DNA of 64,000 bases from Haematobia irritans (GCF_050003625.1 NC_134397.1:147063526-147127525); one strand, 5' to 3'; positions 10,337 to 25,300 are shown, counted from the stretch's first letter. Made by a program: numbers and translations. The notes: a model not told the origin generated them from the letters alone.

Positions 10337-13300
10337 GTGAGTAATGTGATTTGTTATGATTGTTGTGAGACAATTGGCGTTTTGGTTAATGGGTGGTTAT
10401 GGTTATTGATTTCTATGGGTTAATTAAATTGCTGACACTTCCTATGATTGGGTTTTCGTTTCGATTAATCGATTGTGGTTTTATTTGTAAGAGTAAATAT
10501 ACAATAAAACAAGTAAGTAAAGTCTAAAGTCGGGCGGGGCCGACTATATTATACCCTGCACCACATTGTAGATCCACATTTTCGATAGCATATCAAATCT
10601 GTCCAAGGTTTTTGTTCCCATATACATATTTTTATACTCTCGACCATAGGATGGGGGGTATATTAACTTTGCCATTCCGTTTGTAACACATCGAAATATT
10701 GCTCTAAGACCCCATAAAGTATATATATTCTGGATCGTGGTGAAATTCTGAGTCGATGTCCGTCCGTCCGTCTGTTGAAATCACGCTAACTTCAGAACGA
10801 AACAATCTATCGACTTGAAACTTGGCACAAGTAGTTGTTATTGATGTAGATCGGATGGTATTGAAAATGGGCCATATCGGAAACTATTACGTATAGCCCC
10901 CATATAAACCGACGCTCAGATTTGGCTTGCGGAGTCTCTTGGAGGAGCAAAATTCATCCGATCCGGTTGAAATTTGGTACATGGTGTTAGTATATGGTCT
11001 CCCACAACCATGCAAAAATTGGTCCAAATCGGTCCATAATTATATGTAGCCCCCATATAAACCGATCCCCAGATTTGGCTTGCGGAGCCTCTAAGAGAAG
11101 CAAATTTTATCCGATCCGGTTGAAATGTGGTACATGGTGTTAGTATATGTTCTCTAATAACCATGCAAAAATTGGTTCACATCGGTCCATAATTATATAT
11201 AGCCCCCATATAAACCGATCCTCAGATTTGACCTCCGGAGCCCCTTGGAAGAGCAAAATTCACCCGATCTGGTTGAAATTTGGTACGTGGTGTTAGTATA
11301 TGATCTCTAACAACCATGCAAAAATTGGTCCACACCGGTATTAATTATATATAACCCCCATTTAAACCGATCCCCAGATTTCACCTCCGGAGCTATTGGA
11401 GGAGCAAAATTCATCCGACCCGGTTGGAATTTGGTACGTGGTGAAATTTGGTATATTGCGTTAGTATATGGCCTCTAACAACCATGCCAAAATTGGTTCA
11501 TATCGGTCTATAGTTATATATAGCCGATTCCCAAAAATAATCTACCCAAATTTTATTTCTATAGAAAATTTTGTCAAAATTTTTGTACTATAGAAAATTT
11601 TGTCAAAATTATTTTACTATAGAAAATTTTGTCAAAATTTTATTACTATACCCAGCAAAATTTATGATTACTGGTGGTACCTTCAACTTTTGTGGAAGTG
11701 GAAAATCTTACTCAGACTTCACATCATTGTTGTTGTAGTTGCCATCAATCCCTGTAGTTGCTTTCTTCGCCGTTTTGTGGGTTGTTGAAACTTCGTTTGG
11801 CTTAATTTAAAATTGCTGCATTGTTGTTGTTGGGTGTAATTGGAATTCGGTTGTTGCTATTCTTTTGGGCAAAAAAAAACTAATAATTTAGCTCATATTT
11901 AAGTAGGAAGAATTCCCCAGTCCTTCATTGGATTTTATTTATTTATTTATTTATTTATTTACTTATTTAGTCATTCAGCTATGGTAAGCCAGCTTGAAGA
12001 TAAATTCATTAGTACAATAAGTTTATATATTCTTTAACGTTAAACAAAAAATGCGGACCAGAAAAAAAATTATGTAACGATAAAAAAAAAAATTCTATAG
12101 AAAATTTTGTCAAAATTTTATTTCTATTTCTGATTGATTATCGTTGACCTTTTTATTTTATTTTTTAGCAATACTTATCATAGTTTCGGCTATAGGTCGA
12201 TTAAAAAACATAGGATTGATGTTTTTATTTAAGTTTTATTTTCAATATTTCGGTTGACTTCGTCAAAACCGTTTTCAAGGATTTATTCAGGTGTGTAAAA
12301 CATGAAGTGTGTGAAGCTGTGCACACCAGAATAAATCCTTGAAAAATGTTTTGACGGAGCCAACCGAAATATTGGAAATAAAACTTAAATAAGAACATCA
12401 ATCCTATGTTTTTTAATCGACCTATAGCCGAAACTATGATAAGTATTGCTTAAAAATAAAATTTTATTTCCATAGAAAATTTTGTAAAAATTTTATTGCT
12501 ATAGAAAATTTTGTCAAAATTTTATTTCTATAGAAAATTTTGTCAAACTGAATTATTTACGTATTTAATCGGTCTTGTTTTGTTTAATATATACCCCGTA
12601 TGGACTAACTTACAATTGAGAAGACGGTGTTAAGTTTTATGATACCTTGCCATCAGCAAGTGTTACCGCAACGCAAGTAATTCGATTGTGGATGACAGTC
12701 TTTAATACAAGTTTCTATGCAATCCATGGTGGAGGGTACATAAGGGTTCGGCCTGGCCGAACTTATGGCTGTATATACTTGTTAAATCTGACCCGATCTG
12801 GACAAAATTTGTTAGATTTCTACAAAATTATTAGACTTTAAATTTAACAGGTTGGCTGATAAGTCCCCGATCTGACACATAGATGGTGTCGCTAGTATTA
12901 AATGCATATTATTTTTATATAGTACCAACCTTCAAATGATTCGTGTCAAAATTTGACGTCTGTGACGTTTGTGAGATAGAGCGTCTTTTGTGAAGCAACT
13001 TTTGTTATTGTGAAAGAAAGGGAATAAAGGAATTTCGTGTTTTGATAAAATACTGTTTTCTGAAGGGAAAAAATACGGTGAAAGCAAACACTTGGCTTGA
13101 TAATGAGTTTCCGGACTCTGCCCCAGGGAAATCAACAATAATTGATTGGTATGCAAAATTCAAGCATGGTGAAATGAGCACGGAGGACGGTGAACGCAGT
13201 GGACGCCCGGAAGAGGTGGTTACCGACGAAAACATCAAAAAAAATCCACAAAATGATTTTGAATGACCGTAAAATGAAGTTGATCGAGATAGCAGAGGCC

Positions 13301-16300
13301 TTGAAGATATCAAAGGAACGTGTTGGTCATATCATTCATCAATATTTGGAAGCTCTGTGCACATTTGACCAAAAACAACAACGTGTTGATGATTCTGAGC
13401 GGTGTTTGCAGCTGTTAACGCGTAATACACCCGAGTTTTTCGGTCGATATGTGACAATGGATGAAACATGGCTCCATCACTACACTCCTGAGTCCAATCG
13501 ACAGTAGGCTGAGTGGACAGCGACCGGTGAACCATCTCCGAAGCGTGGAAAAACTCAAAAGTCCGCTGGCAAAGTAATGGCCTCTGTTTTTTGGGATGCG
13601 CATGGAATAATTTTTATCGATTATCTTGAGAAGGGAAAACCATCAACAGTTACTATTATATGGCGTTATTGGAGCGTTTGAAGGTCGAAATCGCGGCAAA
13701 GCGGCCCCATATGAAGAAGAAAAAAATGTTGTTCCACTAAGACAACGCATCGTGCCACAAGTCATTGAGAACGATGGCAAAAATTCATGAATTGGACTTC
13801 GAATTGCTTCCCCACCCACCGTATTATCCAGATCTAGCCCCACAGCGTCTTTTTCTTGTTCTCAGACCTCAAAGGGATGCTCGCAGGGAAAAAATTTGGC
13901 TGCTATGAAGAGGTGATCGCCGAAACTGAGGCCTATTTTGAGGCAAAACCGAAGGAGTACTACCAAAATGGTATCAAAAAATTGGAAGGTCGAATCGTTG
14001 TATCGCTCTTGAAGGGCACTATGTTGAATAATAAAAACAAATTTTGACAAAAAATTTATTTTCCTTTGTTAGACCGGGGACTTATCAGCCAACCTGTTAA
14101 GTTGGCTAATGTCCGCGGTGGAACACAATGTTAGTAAAAAGAAACATTTAAATCTGAACCAATTTTGAGGCAATTTCGCAAAAGGGTATTTTGGCCATTT
14201 GGAAAAAACATAAATGTATATGGAAGCTATATCTAAATCTGAACCGATTTCGACCAAATTTAGCAAGTATAGTTAGAGTGATAATTCTACTCCCTGTGCA
14301 AAATTTCACGTAAATAGGATTACAACTTTGGCCTCTGTGGTCATATGATGGAAAATCTGGCGAAAGATATATATGGGAGCTATATCTAAATCTTAACCGA
14401 TCTCAACCAAAATTGGCGTGCATATCCAGAAACTTAATTCTACTCCCTGTGCAAAGTTTCAAGTAAGTCGGAGTAAAACTTTGCCCTCTGTGCTTATATT
14501 AGTGTATATCAGGCGAAACTTATATATGGGAGCTATATCTAAATCTGAACCGATTTCTATAAAAGTTGGCAAGATTACACTACAAAAATACTTACATGAT
14601 ATTAAAGATTACGCAACCTAAATTTTAGGATGCGAAATTTACACACTATTATTCCTTTCGACCCCGAATTTTTATAGGTATCGCTAAAATTTTTTTTTAC
14701 TTTTAATCATGTTGAAGTCTTTTAAGAAGCGTCTAGCCAAAATTTCGGGACGCCACGCCCATTCGTTTAGGCGGTAGAGAATGTTGCCTGTGGGTAACTT
14801 TGGGCAATTGTGACTACAAAATAGTTTGTATTGTAATGATAGACGTATTACGTTTTATTGGATTTTTGTTAAATTTTTTGTTAGCTTACAGTAAATATAT
14901 ACTTAGATGCGCGCGTGAGTAGAATTTCAATCACGCTCAAACACATTCACGAAGAAATATTTATACTCACGCACGCCATTTGGGTAGGAATTCACGGCCA
15001 CGAAATGAATTCACGAAATGAAAAGTCATACTCGCGCACGCTCACACATGAACGATGCTTATGTCTCACGCTTTCATACGATTCACGACAAATTTCGTAA
15101 TTCACGACAAATCTCGTGAGTCACGAATATTTTCGGAACACGACAATTTTCGTGGCTCAATAAAATTCTGGTAATTAACGAAACTTCTCGTGACTCACGC
15201 TATTGAAATCTTAAGCGTGATTAAATAAGTAAAGGTGATTAAAGTCGGTGAGCTTGAATTTAATCGTGAACGTGAATTAGTTCGTGAGTGTGACTTTTTG
15301 TGTCTGTTTTACCGTGAGTGTGAATTTTATCGTGAACATGCATTTTATCGTTAACATGAATTTTATCTTGAGCGTGAGTTGGATCGTGAAAGTAAATTTT
15401 TATCGGGAGCGTGATTTCGGAGAAAGTTTACTCACTCAAAATCACGAACTCAATTTGATTTTTACTCACGCCTCACACATTTTTCTTTAATCCAGTTCAC
15501 GCACATTCACGAGATTTCGTTTAAATTTCATTCACGGCTTCGCGTGAATCACGCGTGACTCACGAAAATGTTTTGTTTTTTTTTTTGTTTTTAACCCATG
15601 TCAATTTAACTGGAGGTGTAAAAAAACCGAAGTATTATAAAGCGCCAATATTCGTGCAAATAATCCACTAGTATGTTGTCAAGAAGTGGATTCCTCCCTT
15701 TTTACGATTCCTTCCAAATTCTCCACTGCACTGCAGATATGTTTTCCACATCATCGCCGCATTTCTCGTCACTGGAACATCCCTATTGAAGTTCAAAATT
15801 TTTTCAAAATCATTGTTTTTCAAACCTTTTTTCTCCAGGTCTTATGTTCAAAAATATGTAATTTTACTACCACAATTGCCCAAAGTTGCCCACAGGCAAC
15901 TTTTCATTTTCAAAAATTTCTCATCTGTTGTTTTTTTGCAATTCTAAGATTTGACTTCCAGAAATATTTTATTTGACATGTACTACAATAGATTTAATAA
16001 AAACTTTCAACATTTTAGTTGTAATTTTTGAAAAAAGTGATATGTATAAAAACCTCTTTTTAAATTCGCAAATATTTTTTTCTTGAGGTACGTGCGTATT
16101 AATGAAAATTTTTTTGCTAATTGACAACCAAATTAGCTGATTTTTCATCCAACTTGAAGAAAACACTTGTAGCTTTTGATACCATTACAGTTTTATGAAC
16201 AAAAACAGCGCGGACAGTGAGTCTCAAAACACAAAAAGTTGCCCACAGGCAACTTTAGGGTCGAACGGGTTAAGGACAAATTTCTTTAAAATAATGACAT

Positions 16301-19300
16301 TTTAATTAAAATAAAGTTTATAATCTTTGCTTCAAAAATTTTTTTCATTAAATTTAGGACACAAATTTTGTAAATTTGCGTCCCTGCGTTAAAGTCGCAT
16401 GTCTTTGAACTAAGGCTAATTTTCCTTAAAGTAAAGAAACACATTTTTGATTTAAAGAAATTTTCCTTAAATTAACTGAAATATTGAAACTTTAGATTTA
16501 AGATAAAAACGCTTCAATATAGGCTAAGACTTATTTTGAGGATTTAATATTTAGTTTGAGGATTGGTTTAGAGTTTTTTTTTGGAATTAAGAAAAATTTT
16601 TTAACTTTGAAGTATCCGTTATAATTTGGATTTTTAAACTGGCATTTGTTTGTACGTGAGTAACTTTATTAATAAACCGCGAAAAGAGAATGACAAATTG
16701 ATAAATGAGATCTGTATCCTAATTTCAATCTTATTTGTCCTAGATTTAAAGCCAGATAGGTCGCTAAAACATTTCTTTATTATAAAGATGCGGTTTATCT
16801 TTGGCTCGGAATCAATACCAAAATCCTTAAGAGAAGGTCAAAATCTTTGGATCCAAGTAAACTTTTTTGATATGTTAATTCTACTACCTGTGCAACATTT
16901 CAAATCAGAGTACAACTTTGGCCTCTGTGGTCATATTAGTGTAAATCGGGCAAAAGATATATATGGGAGCTATATCTAAATATATTAACGAAGGTACTCA
17001 TCTGTCAATCTATCTAAACTCAATAAAAGTTTAGTTAAGGTTTAAGTATTGATTCCGAGTCAAAGATGCGACTTCTTTAAAATAAGGACAATTTTTAGAG
17101 AGGTAGCTAACTTTAAATCTAGGACCCATAAAATTAGAGTACAGACCAGAGAATGAAGCCGACCCATTTTTGTCGGTGGCGGAACCGCACAGTGGTTCCA
17201 AATCGCTTTTTTGGAAATAATTCTGTAACGGATTCTTTGAATGGATAAAGATATCCGCGTGTGAAAGCTGACGTGTTTTACTCAATGCTTGCCAATTTGT
17301 GGGTCCCTATTGGATCCCTAGTGGATTGTGGACGAAAGATTGTCAGTACAAGTTTCTATGCAATCCATGGTGGAGGGTACATAAGATTCGGCCTGGTCGA
17401 ACTTACGGCCGTATATACTTGTTAGTTCAATGACAATGGTCCTCATTTTAATAGCCGAATCCGAACGGCATTCCATAATGAGATGAAACCACTTAGATAA
17501 GCTTGAAACACTCAGAAATGCCACCAGAATTTCGGTTCTGTGATCCAGCGATAAAAAATCGGTAACCCATAGTCGAAAAAATTTTACTTCGAATTTCCGA
17601 ATTCACATTTTTATCAAAATATTCCTTAAAAATTACTTCGAAGTAAATGCGATAGTTCTTAGTCTCTTATAATCAGGAAGGCGCTGGGAAGCGGGCCGGG
17701 TTCGGTTAGTATCATGTCTAAAATCCTAGAAATCGACCTGCTTACCTAATACTAATACTAATACTAATACTAATACTAATACTAATACTAATACTAATAC
17801 TAATACTAATACTAATACTAATACTAATACTAATACTAATACTAATACTAATACTAATACTAATACTAATACTAATACTAATACTAATACTAATACTAAT
17901 ACTAATACTAATACTAATACTAATACTAATACTAATACTAATACTAATACTAATACTAATACTAATACTAATACTAATACTAATACTAATACTAATACTA
18001 ATACTAATACTAATACTAATACTAATACTAATACTAATACTAATACTAATACTAATACTAATACTAATACTAATACTAATACTAATACTAATACTAATAC
18101 TAATACTAATACTAATACTAATACTAATACTAATACTAATACTAATACTAATACTAATACTAATACTAATACTAATACTAATACTAATACTAATACTAAT
18201 ACTAATACTAATACTAATACTAATACTAATACTAATACTAATACTAATACTAATACTAATACTAATACTAATACTAATACTAATACTAATACTAATACTA
18301 ATACTAATACTAATACTAATACTAATACTAATACTAATACTAATACTAATACTAATACTAATACTAATACTAATACTAATACTAATACTAATACTAATAC
18401 TAATACTAATACTAATACTAATACTAATACTAATACTAATACTAATACTAATACTAATACTAATACTAATACTAATACTAATACTAATACTAATACTAAT
18501 ACTAATACTAATACTAATACTAATACTAATACTAATACTAATACTAATACTAATACTAATACTAATACTAATACTAATACTAATACTAATACTAATACTA
18601 ATACTAATACTAATACTAATACTAATACTAATACTAATACTAATACTAATACTAATACTAATACTAATACTAATACTAATACTAATACTAATACTAATAC
18701 TAATACTAATACTAATACTAATACTAATACTAATACTAATACTAATACTAATATTATTTACTTTTTAATATACTAACATAATATATATTTATATTTCTTG
18801 TACAGGAAGTTGATATCCCCATTTGTTTGGACTGTTATGGAGAAGGCACAGTGGGTATTGATGGTACATGGACTGGTCCTGGTATGCCACCATTGAATTA
18901 CTCGGCCACTGATAGACGCTATTGGCTGCTAACAGTTATGTCGGGATTTTATACACAAAAAGATTATCCCATGTTGGAAGAGAAATTAGCCCGGCTCTAT
19001 CGACTGGCCTTTACGAGGTAAGCTTTAGAATTTTGAATTATATTTAAGTTTTTTATTAAATTGTTTTCTCTCTTTCTTTCTAAAGGCAACAAACAAAACA
19101 TTTGGGCATAAATGGAGCTCAACAAATATCGGGGATATCTCTAACAGCGGGCCGTGACCGTAGGCATAATAAAAATGCGCAGGATGCAGAAAATGTAACA
19201 ACAATAAAAGGTATATAAAATTCTAAAGTGAGAAAAAAAAAATTGGGAAGAGCTTTAAAAACACACAAGAGCTTCAAAAGAAAACTTCGTTTGTCAAAAT

Positions 19301-22300
19301 TTCGTTTCTCGGCAAAGAAAATTCTTTCAGTGCAGTTGATCAAGCATTCTTGGTGTTTGTAAGCGTTGAACCCAATCCGCCGACCCGCCAAAAATATGAC
19401 GCAGAATATATCTGACACGATTTTTTATAATGGACTGCCTAATTCATTTGGTCATTTTTATACCCTAAACCACATTGTGGTCAGGGTATAATAACTTTGA
19501 TCTGCCAAAAAATGTGCCTACAAGACATATTGATTTTAGACCTCATAAAATAGCGCTTGGTCCATGTATTTGTTGTTCGCAGGATTCTGGTCGCAATTAT
19601 TAACCGATTTTGATGAAATTTTGTATATGGCGTTTTGTTGGTACAAGGAAGAACGCTATTGAATTTGGATGAAATTGGATCAAATTAGATATAGCTCCCT
19701 TATTTATATATCGTCCGATTTCGATAAATGGGGTCAGATTGCGTTCATTTTCTAACCGATCGGCGTAAAATTTGCCACAAAGTAATCTAATTGAGAACTC
19801 TTTTAGTCCGCTTGTTTATTCACTTGTTCTTTTTTCAATTACTAGAAATCAATTACCCCCTTTTTTCTTTACATTTGTAAATTTTTCAGAACCTCCTGAT
19901 TATGATGTCGAGCTCTTGGATATGGCTGTCAATAATACATCGAAAAACGATCATCATTTACCTTCGTCATCCACATATCCTATAAATACCAAGTCGGAAT
20001 TGATAACATCATCCGAGGAGAATATGACAGAAACAACAACTTTGTCGTATCAATATTCTGATACAGATATACAAGCGGAATCCTCTGATATAATAGCTGC
20101 TCATAGTACACCAGCTCCATGGGAACTAATACAAGAGAATGCTCCAAAATTGGAAAAGCAAATAATGGCTCCCTTAGTATTGCCACAAACTGTAAGAGTT
20201 TTGCAACCTCAACCAAGACCTCAACCCACACAAAGTCCTCCTTCGTTATTACCACCATTGAGTATTCGTGATAACCAGGTGCGTGTTGTCATTCACAATA
20301 TCACACAACTGACTGAGGAAGATGTGGAACGAAGCAATGCTGACGGTGATAGTGGAACCTTTGGTGGAGTGTCTGGCATATATGATGGTGATATCAATGA
20401 TAGAATGTAAGTTAAAGGTAGAATGTTTTGAATTGCATAGCAAAAAAAACTATTATAGGAGCTTAGTTTTCCAATACAAATTCGTAGGTATGATTTTTTG
20501 CCTATTCCCTGACTACTCCAAATCAATATGGGGTTGTCTAATATGCATACGATTTACATAGCTAATTAGACATTTAGGAATACACTCGCATATCTCTATG
20601 GCGAATTCAAAGCGACTGGATATTTACTTCGTTATACAGAAAATAAAATAAATTTGTTCTTTTTAATATTTTTTTATTTGACACTAAAATAAATGAACCT
20701 AACAATAAGGAAAATATTGCAAAACAAGTATATACGGCCGTAAGTTCGGCCAGGCCGAATCTTATGTACCCTCCACCATGGATTGCGTAGAAACTTCTAC
20801 GAAAGACTGTCATTCACAATCGAATTACTTGGGTTGTGGTATCTTAAAACTTCTTAACATCGTTTTCTAAATTGTGACTTAGTTCAGACGTGGTATATAT
20901 TAGACAAAAAAGTTATGTATAGTTAAGTCTACAAATAATTACGAATCGATATGGACTTTTTGAACGGTACGTAGAGAGCCAGAATTGAAATATGTGGGCT
21001 ATATAGAATTATGTACTTGATATGGACTAATTTTTGTGTGATTAGGGATCGATTTATCTGAGGGCTATATATAACTATAGACCGATATGGTCTTAGTTAG
21101 GCATGGTTGTTAACGGCCATATACTAGCACTATGTACCAAATTCCAACTCACTAGGATGAAATTTGATCCTCCAAGAGGCTACAAAACCAAATCTCGGTA
21201 TCGGTTTATATGGGGGCTATATATGATTATGGACTGATATGGACCACTTTTGGCATGGTTGTTAAATATCATATACTATCACCACGTACCAAATTTCAAC
21301 CAGATCGGATGCATTTTGTTTCTCCAAAAGGCACAGGAGGTCAAATCTGGGGATCGGTTTATAAGGGGGCTATATATAATTATGGACTGATATGAACCAA
21401 TTCCTGCATGGTTGTTGGATACCATATACTAACACCACGTACCAAATTTCAACTGAATCAGATGAATTTTGGTCTTCCAAGAGGCTCCGCAAGGCAAATC
21501 TGGGGATCGGTTTATATGGGGGCTATATATAATTATGAACCGATGTGGACCAATTTTTGCATGGTTGTTAGAGATCATATGCTGACACCATGTACCAAAT
21601 TGGGAGCCACCGTGGTGCAATAGTTAGCAAGCCCGCCTTGCATACACAAGGTCGTGGGTTCGATTCCTGCTTCGACCGAACAACAAAAAGTTTTTCAGCG
21701 GTGGATTATCCCACCTCAGTAATGCTGGTGACATTTCTGAGGGTTTCAAAGCTTCTCTAAGTGGTTTCACTGGAATGTGGAACGCCGTTCGGACTCGGCT
21801 ATAAAAAGGAGGTCCCTTGTCATTGAGCTTAACGTGGAATCGGGCAGCACTCAGTGATAAGAGAGAAGTTCACCACTGTGGTATCACAATGGACTGAATA
21901 GTCTTACTGAGTCTGATACATCGGGCTGCCACATAACCTAACCTAACCTAACCTATGTACCAAATTTCAGCCGGATCGGATGAAATTTGCTTCTCTTAGA
22001 GGGTCTGCAAGCCAAATTTGGGGTCCGTTTATATGGGGGATATACGTAAAAGTGGACCGATATGACCCATTTGCAATGCCGTCCGACCTACATCAATAAC
22101 AACTACTTGTGCCAAGTTTCAAGTCGATAGCTTGTTTCGTTCGGAAGTTAGCGTGATTTCAACAGACGGACGGACGGACGGACATGCTCAGATCGACTCA
22201 GAATTTCACCACGACCCAGAATATATATATATACTTTATGGGGTCTTAGAGCAATATTTCGATGTGTTACAAACGGAATGACAAAGTTAATATACCCCCC

Positions 22301-25300
22301 ATCCTATGGTGGACGGTATAATTAAGGAAAATATTGAAGAAAATATTATCTAAACTGTATTACAAACGCTGATATCAATGAAACATTCAAGAAAATTTAT
22401 TAGACGTACACCGCAAAAAATTCCGTAATTAAACCAGGAGCCGGAGTCGGAGTCTTGGAGTCGGAATCTAAAGATTTTGCTGGAGTCGGAGTCGTAAAAA
22501 TTTTGCTCGACTCCGACTCCGGCTAAACCAAATTTTTTAAAACACTTCATATTTTTGTAACTAAGAAAGTTTTTACGCGAATTAGTTTCCATTGCGTTAT
22601 TCATTCGATCAATGTACAGCATGATTGTAAATGAATATCAACTTCCAATTAAGGCTATCTTTTTAAGTTTTCTAGAATGTTAGACTAGCAGATGGGCTGT
22701 ATAGATCCATTTTAACGCACATATCAATTTATTTGAAATATTTCGAACAATCGAAATTATTTTTTTTTTATTTATTTTAAGGCCATATACATATGTGGAA
22801 TATTGACAGAAAATTTTTTCAAAGTTTTTTTTTTTATAGAAAATTTTATCGAAATGTTTTTTCTATAAAAAGTTTTGTCAAAATTTTATTTCTATAGCAA
22901 ATTTCTATTTATTTCTATGCACAAAGGGTAGAATTGACATTCTACGAATGCTTGGTAAATTTGATTGAAATCGGTTCAAATTTAGATATAGCTCCCATAT
23001 ATATCTTTCGTCCGATTTGAACTTATATGGCCTCAAAATCCAGGGTTTTGCCGTGATTTGCTTCAAATTTCGCACAAGGAGTACGTTTAGTAGTATCGGT
23101 AATTGTAATTGAAATCGGTTCAGATTTAGATATGGCTCTCATATATATCTTCCGTCCGATTTGCACTCATATGACCAGGGGGGCCAAAGTTATACTCCCA
23201 TTTACGTGAAATTCCGCATAGAAATTCCGCAGAATTATTATTCTAACTATACATGTCAAATTTAGTCAAAATCAGATTATATATAGCTCCCATATATATA
23301 TGTACATCAGAGTTGGGGAAATATGGTAGACTGTTACACATGTTATACCCATTTTCAATGGAAGTTTCCTCCAATTAACTGGATAGCGTTAGCCGATTTA
23401 AATTTTAATTCTTTTAATTTTGTGGAATTAAAAAAAATTGTCTCCTTTATATAGCTTCCAGCAAATGTGAAGTAGTTGAGATGGTAACACAAATTTTGGC
23501 CTACATAGGGGTGAAGGGTATAATATAGCCGGCCCCGCCCGACTTTACTTACTTTACTTACTTGTTTGTTACACTTTTATTTTCTTATTATCTAATTTTT
23601 ACAAATTGAAAAACTTCTTCGCTTCCACCAGGGGTTGAACCTGGGTCTGTTGGCACCATAACACAACGCTTTTGCACACTCAGCCGCAAACGCCATTGAA
23701 CACGATTCATCAAAATGTCTATTCAAATGTTTGTGATATGAACCTAATATGACACCACGGCATGACATTCTAACTACTTCCTGAGATGTTCTTTATTATT
23801 AGGAATGAAAAAATAAAGAACTCCGGTTCAAATCTCACTAGTTGCAATTTTTTGTGCTACTTATTTTTTCTAAGTTTGTTGTTTTTGTTTTTTTTTACCT
23901 TTTTGTTTATTACCTTCTGTTTTCTTTTTGTAAATTCAAGCTCGAGGTCAAAGTTTTATTTTCTGTTTCATTTTTTTATAATTCGATATTTCGATCTCCT
24001 TCGGAAATCAGCGATGTTGCTGCTACCACACTGGCTCGTTTGGTTGGTTTTTTTCTAAAAAATATTTTTTAAGTTTTTATTTTGTTTTTTCCTTTCTAAG
24101 ACTTGTCCAAAAGGATTGCATCTAGGGTGTCCAAAACCGACACCGGTTAACCGGATTTAGTTACACAAGTCGAAACCGGATAATGAAAAAATTGGCATTT
24201 TCGGTTAACCGTGAAAACCGGTTTTTGACCATCGGTTACCGGGTTTTCTGTGTTTCAACGAAATTTCTTTCTATTTTTCATATATTTCTTCCATAAGTGG
24301 AACTTTTTGCAGAGATATACTGAAGGTGAGAAACAAATCACTGCCCTACGCGAAATTAGTGCAAATTGCCACTAATAGACCCATTACGAGTACAGGACTG
24401 GTAATAGTCCTCCAGTTTATCAAGATTTTTAATTGTCATATAAAGGGTGATACGGTCAAAATTTGGTCAAGGGAAAACGCGTGTAAATCGGTGAAATCGT
24501 TTATTTAAAAAATCAAATTAAATTTCTTCAAACACTCTTTCACGTAAATTTCTTGGTTTACAGTCCCGGAAGCTAGGAAAATGCTGCTTTTCAAGCCACA
24601 GGTACAGATGGCTTGCCAAACCAGATATTTTTTTGCGAACTTTGACAGTTTTATGTGCTTGAAAATATCTGCTACCTTTCCCCTTCCTTTTGCCGTATAA
24701 AACTCCTGTCCCGGAAGCTGCTTGTAGTTGGCTTTGACGTAGGTTTCGTCGTCCATTACCACGCAGTCAAACTTCGTCGGGTACATCCTCCGGGATCGCG
24801 CTTTGGCCGTCGTATTTTGTTTATCATCGCGATTTGGAGTCACTACCTTCTTGTAAGTCGATAGCCCGGCTCGTTTTTCGATGCACGGTTGTAGACGATA
24901 CACCCAGCTTATTTGCGGCATATCGGGGAGAGAGGTTAGGGTTTCGCTTGAAACTACCGGCAACTCTCTTTGTCGTCTCAGCGGCTTCCGGTTTTCGATT
25001 TCCCCCCGATCCAGACTTCCTGGCTGTCGACAAACGTTCCCCAAAAACTTAAGTACATTTGTAACGGTTGATTTGGCAACTTTTAGCGATTTTGCCAGCT
25101 GTGCGTGCGAGTAGCTGGGATTTTCGCGATGCGCGAGCAAAATTTTGATACGCTGTTCTTCTTGCTTGGACGGCATTTCGACAACTGAAGAGTGAATTCC
25201 AAAATCAAAATAGGAGCAACATTCTACACACACACACCTTCAAAATGAGGGGTGTTCAGGTTCAATGCAAAATTGAAAGAAATACGTCAAGTTTATATTG

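Larger units (their letters stand above)
20720..22322 (-). mobile_element. Helentron-like family 1 element, near full length
   Basis: Reverse orientation: tail at the left (ACAAGTATATACGGCCG, palindrome GTTCGGCCAGGCCGAA), about five 153-bp units, then a (GACG)n run and the head at the right (complement of TATACCCCCCATCC near 22310). A SINE at 21602-21955 interrupts it. A 14-base direct repeat, TAAGGAAAATATTG, flanks it at 20706-20719 and 22323-22336. That is unexpected for a Helitron-type element. Confidence 0.7.

Noticed and set aside
19772..19889. Upstream extension of exon D
   Set aside because: The open frame before 19890 is intron sequence ending in a good polypyrimidine tract and AG, and the phase fits only from 19890.
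21602..21680. Functional tRNA gene
   Set aside because: The A and B boxes are good, but the 3' acceptor side does not pair and the head continues into a SINE body with target duplication.
23786..24072. Overlapping 90- and 76-codon Phe/Leu-rich frames as a membrane peptide
   Set aside because: They arise from T-runs; two frames are open at once and there is no start or splice context.
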